DNA from: Buxus sempervirens
Lineage: Eukaryota; Streptophyta; Magnoliopsida; Buxales; Buxaceae
Assembly: GCA_947561395.2 (NCBI GenBank)
Contig: OX387188.1
Coordinates: forward strand, 11,062,061 to 11,126,060
Direction: 5' to 3'
DNA: 64,000 nucleotides
The position numbers were made by a program, and so were the translations under genes. The notes under the pieces were generated by a model. That model saw nothing but the letters and a program-made list of their open reading frames with translations, had not been told where the DNA came from and did no database searches. Position 1 is the first letter of the stretch. The number at the start of each line of letters is the position of its first letter. Below, one piece after another: positions 56,229 through 64,000 of this stretch.

Positions 56229-58568
56229 TATAACGCCCCGAACCCGGGTCAGTGCAAACAGGCACCCGACCTGAACTCGGTTCACTACTGTAGCAACCCG
56301 AATTCAGTTCAACAACCAAATCCGAGGTGTTACTAGCCCATATCAAATATACATCAAGAATATACCAGACTAAAGAATAAATAATCCATTCACTTATTAT
56401 ACTATCAGAGTGTGGAACAAGTATGTTTGGAAGTGTAGTCTAAAATCCTCAATAACCAATATAGTTAATCATCAACATTAATATCAAAGTCTGGTAAAAT
56501 AAAAGGTTACTAATCTCTCATCTCTCTAGTACATCAAACCAAATGAATAATAGTCTATAAAAAAAAACTAAGTCTATGACAATCCACAACCTCAAACAAG
56601 ATCCGGGTAAAAGTAATCCTCCGGTGAATACCCAGCTACCTCTCCCTGGAAATCACTAAGATCCCCCTCTTGTGTATCAGCTGAAAAATGAAATGAAAGT
56701 AGGGTGAGATACGAATATCCCAGTAGGTAACACATGCATGATTAAACAGTTAATATAAGTAAAATAACAGTTCATGCACGATTAAGCAATATCGACTAAT
56801 CAGGCTCGTATAATCATTCGTATCATTCATGAATACAAAACAGTATGATAAACAGTTCTAGAGATGTATTTCAGCAAGTTCTATCATAAGAATCCAACAT
56901 CAAAATCAATAACATAATTCATACTTTGCTAGGATGCACTAAACAGTCACATCCGATCAATATCTCAATCACATGCCTCCAGCATATATACAATAATAAT
57001 AACAAGTATTTGTTTTCAGTGTCATTGTAGGACTCACAAAGATAGATAAACCTTTTGAGATGACTCTCGACCAATAGCTATACCACCGTGCGGCTTAGGA
57101 GCAATGCTACTAATGATACTCAAGTCCCATGCAGCGCAGCTTAAACAAGAGCCGTAGTCACTGACTTATTGCACACGTACCCATCAGAGTTGGTATGTAC
57201 CACCAGCATGCAGCACCAGAATCAATACATGGAGATGGTCGCTTATCCACATGTACAGGGAATCACCAGCAGCTCACCGAGGTGTCCCTCCAGACATAGG
57301 ACCTTCCCAGACAAACTAACTTGCAAAGGAAGCGCGTCGCACAAGGGAGAAACTCAACCCAAATGACATATCCCTCAGCTATCTAGCAACAACTTTGGAT
57401 CCATAACTAACTATGCCCACTAGACTCCAAAATTCCCTAAAATATAATATTTCTATAAGGGTTGGTGCCTAGCGGCATATAAAGGTTAAATCACTTCAAT
57501 ATTCGGATCATCTGAGTTCTGAATTCTCTTTATGTAATCTTCTGGTTTATAGTGTAATTTAAAAGATGTTCTAGTAATTAAATAATAGTTAGGTTTTCCA
57601 AAAACTAGATTTCTCAATTACTTTCAAAGTTTGGCAACTAATGTCCTAAATGTCTTCCTAATTTATTTTTCTGTAAAACAGGGAATTAGATAATTTATTT
57701 TAGTCTTAAAACATCTTAATTAATCATTAAAATTGTGTAAAAATAGTTTGGAATTGAATCAGGTTCGAAATTACGAAAATTGGGAAATTCTGCACAGAGC
57801 ACCTAGGATCGCTCATGATGGCCTCGGCGGTCTGTGGTCGGCGGTAGTGTAAAATAGGTCGCCGGTGATAAGTCTTCCAGCAGTCTTCGGCGGTCTAAGA
57901 TTTATAACTAGCATCGAGGATCGCCAATGATCGCCAAGCACAGTCGAGGTCGGCGGTCTCCCAAAAACAAACAGAACCCGTTTCAAAAAATGATTTTTCT
58001 CATCCAATATTATTCTAACATACTTATAACATGTTTATCAAACTAAATACATCAATATACTTCATGAAAACATGCTTTTGCGAATAAACGAACGTAAATA
58101 AAAATCAACCTATTAAAAACTATGTCACCTACCTCTTGAATGTGCGTTCCTCTTCTGAACATCAACACTCCAACCTCTATACGATTGCAAAACAAGACTC
58201 AGAGCAAGAAGAACCCTGGTCTTCCTCTCTTCTTCTTCTTCTTCTCTTCTCTTCTCGGCTTGGTTTGTGTTTGTCGCTTGTGGCTATTAAATACGAGCGA
58301 AAATACAAACGTATACGTTTTAGGTTATTAAACTAATATATATACCTCTTGATCCCATGTATCTCACATACAACTTTCCTATACACACTGCCCAATCAGA
58401 ACACATACCTCGATATCTTATGATCGGACGGTCAGATCTGTGTCCTACTCTGGATCTCCACTAATTATATCATCCCATACATTAATAAAATATTTCCATC
58501 AATTATAACTCTCAAGAATATTATTTATTAATTTGTATTATTATATAAGGAAAATTCGGGGTTTTACA
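56229..58568 (-). mobile_element. LTR L, 3' LTR of M
   Basis: 2,340 bp. In reverse it starts TGTAAAACCCCG and aligns end to end with F's LTR, with noticeably more differences than between F's own two LTRs. It has a TATA-like GGTATATATATTAG near 58,335-58,347 (minus) and a CpG word island at 57,795-57,965. Confidence 0.92.
57795..57965. repeat. CpG-rich word island in LTR L
   Basis: Words like GGCGGTCTGTGGTCGGCGGTAG and GATCGCCAATGATCGCC, corresponding to the F islands but reshuffled. Confidence 0.75.
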
Positions 58569-58582
58569 TCCTCCCCTCTTAA
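58569..58582 (-). promoter_or_regulatory. Polypurine tract of M
   Basis: The minus strand reads TTAAGAGGGGAGGA, identical to F's tract at 46,351-46,364. Confidence 0.88.
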
Positions 58583-59222
58583 AAGAAAATTTTCATCCTC
58601 GAAATTTACCTTGTGATTCTGGAAATAGGTGTAACGCCCAGGATCCGTGTTGTTCATTAAAGATATAACACGTCTCACGGAGGTTAGGCAAGGATCGTTA
58701 ATCAATTTATGATCGCTGGATAATCATACATCTATAACCTCACAGAGTGCACATTTCCATTTATGCAAAATTGTAACATTTAAACTAAACTGGAATCATA
58801 TGGTTCATCCCCAATTTACTTTAATACATCTCAATTAATTCAAAGTTCTCAAATTCGGAACAGATAACCTACAAGTCTAAGGAAGGTAATAGTAGTCTTC
58901 CTCCCTATATGCCTCAGCAGGATCTACCCCAGTAATCGCCTCACCACGAGTATCTGAAAAACAGAACAACAACAGAGTGAGATACGAATATCTCAGCGAG
59001 TAGCACATGCATGCAGAAATAGTTGAATCACATTTTAAAACTATGCATCGACAACACTACAATACGTTTAAACAACCCACAACAATTTCCCAAGTTCAAA
59101 TCAAACAAATCACATCTCAGTTAAGTACAATAACACATCGATTGGTCAATGTCATGACTATCGTTTAGTTGATAAATTAAACATGCCAAGTAGACACTCC
59201 ACACCTCCATGTACACAGTTCC

Positions 59223-59340
59223 GGCCTACTCAGGGTTTCGGATACTCTGAAATGACGGCCTACTCAGGGTTTCGTCATCCAATGCAGGCCTACTCCCCGG
59301 GTTTCTGCATTGACAACCAGGCCTACTCAGGGTTTTTGGC
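59223..59340 (+). repeat. GGCCTACTCAGGGTTT short repeat in LTR N
   Basis: Four imperfect copies spaced about 30-40 bp apart; this is the position where other Tekay LTRs have their own short repeats. Confidence 0.75.
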
Positions 59341-59947
59341 TGCTCTACACCGGTCGTGGCAACACACAAGGCCATGCAATTCCAACAACCAACAATAACA
59401 TCACATTACTAAGCTTAAACATCTGGATCCAGGACAAGCTAGACCAAAACAGTAAACATCGTATAATCTCAATTTCAATATCAAAACAAAACCATTCATC
59501 CCACATCATGTAAAAACTCATCACAATTCATCACCTGTCCCTCTGGACCAAGCAGTACCTCAAGTACATTCAGTAATTTCTCATTTCCGTAACACAATTC
59601 ATATGGAAGTAAAACTCAATGCATTCATACCAAGGAAATCCTTTCAATACATTTAAAGTTTCCAACAAGCGAAACCAGAAATACAATAACTTCTCAATCA
59701 AAACAGTGTATAGAACAAGGAAAAGCAACTGGTAACTCTTACTAGTTTGGTGTCCGGCACAATACTCATAAGTAACCTAAACTCAACTTAAAAACTCTTA
59801 AGAGGTTCACTAATTTTTCCTCTAATAATTTCATAGGCAAAATGGTTTCTCAGGTTCCTAACCAAGTGAGTAGTGAAGTGGTTTAACCCCTAAGTAATGC
59901 AAATACTCTTGGTCAAATCAGAAATTCCATTTCAGTAAGCAAAATAG

Positions 59948-60225
59948 GTCTGCCGCTCACTTACTGAGGTGGGCGCGAGGTGAGCGCCGGTCGGCGGTGA
60001 AGAAAAAGGGTAAAATCGACCTGCCGCTCACCCGACGCTAGGTGAGCGTGAGATGAGCGCGAGATGGGCGTGAGGTGGGCGCGAGATTCGCGCGAGATGG
60101 GCGCATCGTTTTCCGCTGAGCGCGAGCTGAGAGGCAGCCGGGCGCGAGCTCGGCGGTGGGTCGTTTTTAACGGGGCGCCTACCTCTGAGGTGGGCGCCGG
60201 TGAGCGCGAGGTGAGCGGATACCCC
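59948..60225. repeat. CpG-rich GTGAGCGCGAG word island in LTR N
   Basis: Dense GGTGAGCGC, GGGCGCGAG, TGGGCGTGAGG and GGTGGGCGC words over about 280 bp, the most GC-rich stretch of the right half of the window. Confidence 0.88.
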
Positions 60226-61113
60226 CTGTGATTTTCATTTCTCTGTTATTTTGAGATCTACATGACTGGCCGGTCTGTGAAGCTCTGTAACTACTCCAAT
60301 ACACTCCTAATACTCCCAGAAGACTTCCCAACCATATTTGGAATTAATCTAAACACTTTCATTTTCAAATATAAAATTAAATCCGGAGACTCTGTTCATG
60401 TAATTTCCCGAAAACCAGAAAACCAGAAAAACTCATACTATCAGTTGATATATAAACCATGCATCAGAATAATCTCGAGAGAAACATAAAACACAAAACC
60501 CCAGTTGTAAAACCGTGCTACTCACCTGAGTGCGCTTATTCCCGAATGGTAAAACCTCGGCCGATCACTTCTCCGGCCACGCAAGCGAATGAAAAATCTA
60601 CCGAAACAAATCTTCTCGAGCAGAGAGAAATAACCCACTGAACTTCAGCTCCGAACTCCTTCTTTCAGCACTTGCGATTTATGGTTCTTCACGAATAGAA
60701 GCCCTAGTCGCCCTCCAGCCGAAATCGCTATCTCTCCTGATGTCCAGACTTAACGAAAATGTTTCCCAAATTATGATAAGCGTATTCTCATAAACCCAAC
60801 CCTACTTTCCATTTTAGTACACTTACTTGATACATACGCGCTCGAATACTCTCCCATTTCCTTGATCCTATGCATGCTCGCCCACTGGAAATACTACATG
60901 TTCCGCATCCATTCGCGTTAATAATAACATAACTATACTTTAATAATACAAATGATAATACTACGATTTTTCGAAAAAATGGCATTATAACGCCTGTACA
61001 TACGAGTATGGGCTAAGCCCTCAAACCACAAAATAACTTGATAAACACAGTTTATACATCAGAATAAATAACTAAATAAATAAATAAATAACTCACAAAA
61101 TCAGGGTCTTACA

Positions 61114-61342
61114 TCAAGTTAGGATACTTTCTCTGCATTTCCGATTCCAATTCCCAAGTAGCCTCCTCAGTTGTGTGATTTTGCCAAAGTACTTTCACAA
61201 GTGGAATTACTTTAGTACGAAGAACCTGCTCCTTCCTGTCCAAAATCTCAACTGGATGGTCCTCATAAGTCAAGTCCCCTCGCACTACTATCAGCTCATG
61301 CTGAATGATATGAGTAGGGTCATGCACGTACTTACTCAACAT
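61114..61342 (-). pseudogene. M chromodomain
   Basis: 'VEILDRKEQVLRTKVIPLVKVLWQNHTTEEATWELESEMQRKYPNLM', nearly the same as in F. Confidence 0.9.
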
Positions 61343-62192
61343 AGAAACATGGAATACGTCATGAACTCCTTCCAGCTGTGTAATCTGTATGCTACTGGTC
61401 CCACTGTACCCTTAATCTCAAATGGACCTATATATCTTGGAGCTAATTTGCCTTTCTTTCCAAATCTCTTAATCCCACGAGATGGTGATATCTTCAAAAA
61501 TACCAAATCACCAACTTCAAAATGCAAGTCTCTTCTTCTGGTATCTGCATAACTCTTCTGACGACTCTAGGCTATAAGCATATTCTGCCTAATCTGATTT
61601 ACCTTCTCAATGCTATCCTGTACAATTTGTGGCCCAATAAGTTGTCTTTCTCCAACTTCTACCCAGCACACTGGGGATCTACACGGTCTTCCATAAAGTG
61701 CCTCAAATGGTGCCATCTGAATACTCGCCTAATAGCTATTATTATAGACAAACTCCACCAATGGTAGGTGCTGATTCCAACTACCTCCCCAATCCATAAC
61801 ACAACATCTCAGCATATCTTCCAACGTCTGAATGGTACGCTCAGACTGTCCATCTGTCTGAGGATGATAGCTAGTGCTGAAATTAAGCTTAGTGCCTAAG
61901 GTTGCCTGAAATGCAAGCCAAAAGCGTGCCGTGAATCGTGCATCTCTGTCAAACACTATGGAAACTGGAACTCCATGAAGTCTCACTATCTCCTTGACAT
62001 ATAACTCAGCTAAAGACTTCAACTGTTGTGTAGTGCTAATAGGCAAGAAATGTGTTGACTTAGTCAGTCTATCCACAACAACCCAAATAGCATCTTCTTT
62101 CTTTGCTGTCAATGGTAACCTAGATACAAAATCCATGGTCACATGCTCCCACTTCCATTCTGGAATAGGAAGTGATTGAAGTAAACCAGGTG
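61343..62192 (-). pseudogene. M integrase region, downstream part
   Basis: 'WKWEHVTMDFVSRLPLTAKKEDAIWVVVDRLTKSTHFLPIS', '[57 protein letters not shown]' and the C-terminal '[13 protein letters not shown]'. The catalytic D, D and E regions are visible. Solo LTR O separates it from the upstream zinc-binding part. Confidence 0.93.
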
Positions 62193-62399
62193 TGTAAGTG
62201 TGAAAACTCACACTCCTTATATGGCAAATGTTTGACAAATTATATCTTCTAATAATCTTCAAGATGTGCAGAATCAAAATGTAAGTTCTGTGAATTTAGT
62301 AAAGAGGAAGGTGATGCTGCCACACAGCTACCACTTCACTGGTAGCTCAAGGAAATGTAAGGTTTTCTAAATAAAGAATATTTCGTAAAGGCACTTGCG

Positions 62400-62680
62400 A
62401 GGAACAACGCCGCTACCACTCCGCTGGCAGCGCATAAGTGAAATAGCGCATTGAAAATAAAGAGCGCGCACCTGCGTCGTAAGACGACGCTGATACGCCG
62501 CTGACAGCGCATGAGTCATGCAGTGCTTTGAAAGTAAAGAACGCGCACCTGCGTCGTAAGGCAACACCGACACGCCGCTGGTAGCGCAGAGCAAGATTGA
62601 AGAATCTAAAAAATCAGTTGTGCACATGCCGCGTTCCCTCCCGCTAGCAGCGCGCTGGCAGCGCGCCCTTAACTGGGTCA
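62400..62680. repeat. CpG-rich CCGCTGGCAGCGC word island in LTR O
   Basis: Words CCGCTGGCAGCGC, CGCTGACAGCGC and GCTAGCAGCGCGCTGGCAGCG recur, together with two copies of 'GCGCGCACCTGCGTCGTAAG(A/G)C' (62,472-62,492; 62,544-62,563 in variant form). Confidence 0.8.
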
Positions 62681-63062
62681 ATTTGGATTTGAGCAGGACT
62701 TGAGTTCGCTTCCAGCCGTCTACCCCGATCGCAAGGCGATGCCACCAGCGCTCGATGCGATCTGAGTTTTTCTTCTTTAAATAGACGAGCTGTATTTTTT
62801 TAGAAATGACTTTTTTCTTTTGATCAATTCGATTTGGATCTTGAGGTGTTCGAGATTCAATAAATTCATCTTTAGAGAGTCGGTGATCGAGTGAGGGGGA
62901 GATCTGAGAGAGATCTCCTGGAATTGAAGTTTGAGGATTCTTCTTCATTTCGGAACTTCACATGATCGTATGATCTCCTGGATTGGTGATCGAGCTTGAT
63001 GGATGCATAGGTGGATTCCTATTGCATTGGATCATCTCAGTGGGCTCTGAGGTGATTGTTAC

Positions 63063-63269
63063 GATCTGGATTGATTGTGAATTGCAGCTTGTGGATTCAA
63101 GTTGTGTTACAGTTCGTGGATTCGAGCTGTGGATCTGGATTGATCGTGAATTGCAGCTTGTGGATTCAAGTTGTGTTACAGTTCGTGGATTCGAGCTATG
63201 GATCTGGATTGATCGTGAATTGCAGCTTGTGGATTCAAGTTGTATTACAGTTCGTGGATTCGAGCTGTG
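63063..63269 (+). repeat. 69-bp tandem repeat x 3 in LTR O
   Basis: Units start GATCTGGATTGAT at 63,063, 63,132 and 63,201. Units differ by one or a few bases. 69 is a multiple of three, so an open reading passes through, but the LTR setting argues against a real protein. Confidence 0.95.
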
Positions 63270-63497
63270 GATTGCTGTTGAGTGAGTTCAATTGTAAAGG
63301 TTAAGTGTGTTTTCCTTTGTAATTGCTTTTCATTTAATAGTGGAGATTCTAAGGGTTAGTCGCCTCATATAGACTCGAGGTTTTTCCTGGATCTGGATTC
63401 AGGTTTCCTCGTATAAATTCTGTGTGTATGTTTCCGTATTGTTAAGATCAAAATTGTTGTAGATCGAGGACCTGTAGAGTAGTCTCCTACTCTTTCA

Positions 63498-64000
63498 AGG
63501 TAGCTTCCGATGTTCAGCCTTCACTTGCTGGCATGTCAAACATTTAGCCACATACTCTACAATCTCTCTCTTCATTCCTGACCACCAATAGATTTCTTTC
63601 AAGTTTTTGTACATCTTTGTACTCCCTGGGTGAACTACATAACTCTATCTATGATCCTCTGTCAATATTTTCTCCTTAATCTCCTCATCAGCTGGAACAC
63701 AAATACGGCCTCTATATCTCAATAGCCCATCTCTATATGAAAAGTCTGTAGCTGCCTCAGATCCTCTTCTCATCATCTCCCTAGTCTGAATCAACTGTGA
63801 GTCAGTCAACTATCTCTCCCGAATCAACTGAACCAAATCTGGCTCAATCTGAACACGAGCAACTCTGATCACTCCATCCTGTGGCATTCTAAACTCTCCC
63901 AACCAATCTCTGACTGAATCCACCAATCTACACTGGCTCATCATAAAAGCTGCTAAAGTGGCTACCTGATCATCAACTGCACTTTTTCTGCTCAAAGCAT
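63498..64000 (-). pseudogene. M integrase zinc-binding region and upstream linker
   Basis: Right-to-left reading gives 'VAKCLTCQQVKAEHR'-type HHCC sequence near 63,510-63,560, 'LLRYRGRICVP' near 63,690-63,730, and 'RKSAVDDQVATLAAFMM..MPQDGVIRVARVQIEPDLVQLIRER' up to the edge. This is the usual Tekay linker between RNase H and integrase. Confidence 0.85.

Larger units (their letters stand above)
58630..61113 (-). mobile_element. Solo LTR N, Tekay-like, antisense
   Basis: 2,484 bp with plus-strand ends TGTAACGCCCAGG and AGGGTCTTACA. Sequence of M flanks it on both sides (ATAGG / TCAAGTTAGG), consistent with an insertion, although the target duplication is not clean. It contains a 'GGCCTACTCAGGGTTT' repeat (59,223-59,340) and a large CpG island (59,948-60,225). 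Confidence 0.85.
62193..63497 (+). mobile_element. Solo LTR O (1.3 kb), possibly Ty1/copia
   Basis: From TGTAAGTGTG to CTCTTTCA, flanked by AGGTG (62,188-62,192) and AGGTA (63,498-63,502), one difference. The ends resemble no other LTR here. Orientation is inferred as plus because of the C/T-rich end. It contains a CpG island (about 62,400-62,680) and a 69-bp tandem repeat (63,063-63,269). The superfamily is uncertain. Confidence 0.75.
56229..64000 (-). mobile_element. Element M: Tekay chromovirus, antisense, runs off the window
   Basis: From the left: 3' LTR L (56,229-58,568), polypurine tract (58,569-58,582), chromodomain, integrase and the region upstream of integrase, ending at the window edge. 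It is of F's LTR family and inserted in H. It is interrupted by solo LTRs N and O. RT, RNase H, protease, gag and 5' LTR would lie to the right of the window. It is broken by these insertions and a few smaller changes. Confidence 0.9.

Noticed and set aside
63056-63304. Repeat protein gene with 23-residue units
   Set aside because: The 69-bp units are inside solo LTR O, with no start context or similarity; open reading is a consequence of unit length.

Overview
This window is plant nuclear DNA made almost entirely of nested LTR retrotransposons. The lineages recognised are two Ty3/gypsy groups: chromoviruses of the Tekay/Del type, and Tat/Ogre-type elements with a second, archaeal-type RNase H. 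The Plant Mobile Domain and DUF7745 genes and the initiator-Met and Arg-like primer sites fit an angiosperm, probably a eudicot with a large genome. I cannot name the species. I found no intact host gene, rRNA or tRNA gene.

Left part (1-17,096). A retroelement-associated 'plant transposon protein' gene is split by a 2.95-kb solo LTR (434-3380). Next come an antisense Tekay-type LTR with leader and primer site (about 4110-6790), a sense LTR remnant (about 6790-10,228) holding solo LTR B (7506-10,040), and solo LTR C (10,458-16,401), which holds solo LTR D (11,935-15,339). A short stretch of possible host DNA and the tail of a Tat-like LTR with primer site (K) follow.

Middle (17,097-56,228). 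This is a Russian-doll nest. H, an antisense Tat element, starts at 17,097. Solo LTR I (18,899-51,843) sits in H's 3' LTR. F, a sense Tekay element (19,006-48,715), sits in I. G, a sense Tat/Ogre element (20,371-43,389), sits in F's 5' LTR. G carries gag, protease, RT, two RNase H domains and integrase. Between integrase and 3' LTR it also has two antisense, intron-bearing genes: a DUF7745-like gene and a Plant Mobile Domain (PMD) gene. H carries a copy of the same PMD gene with the same intron layout.

Right part (56,229-64,000). M, an antisense Tekay element of F's family, is inserted in H and interrupted by solo LTRs N (58,630-61,113) and O (62,193-63,497). It runs off the window.

The most striking signal is a set of about 31 short palindromes (arms TATCCGA and TCGGATA, variable centre) in clusters of one to five. 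Most clusters lie just upstream of a TATA box: in the Tat LTRs and in front of both antisense genes. LTR I has clusters in matching places built from a different word (GCGGTCA), and several arms show matched changes on both sides. This suggests a portable promoter module in which the palindromic layout is kept while its word changes. Tekay-type LTRs show a parallel feature: CpG-rich islands of family-private, partly palindromic words downstream of the TATA box. All retroelement genes here are treated as fossils. G is nearly complete in parts but broken several times; F, H and M lack parts or are cut by later insertions.
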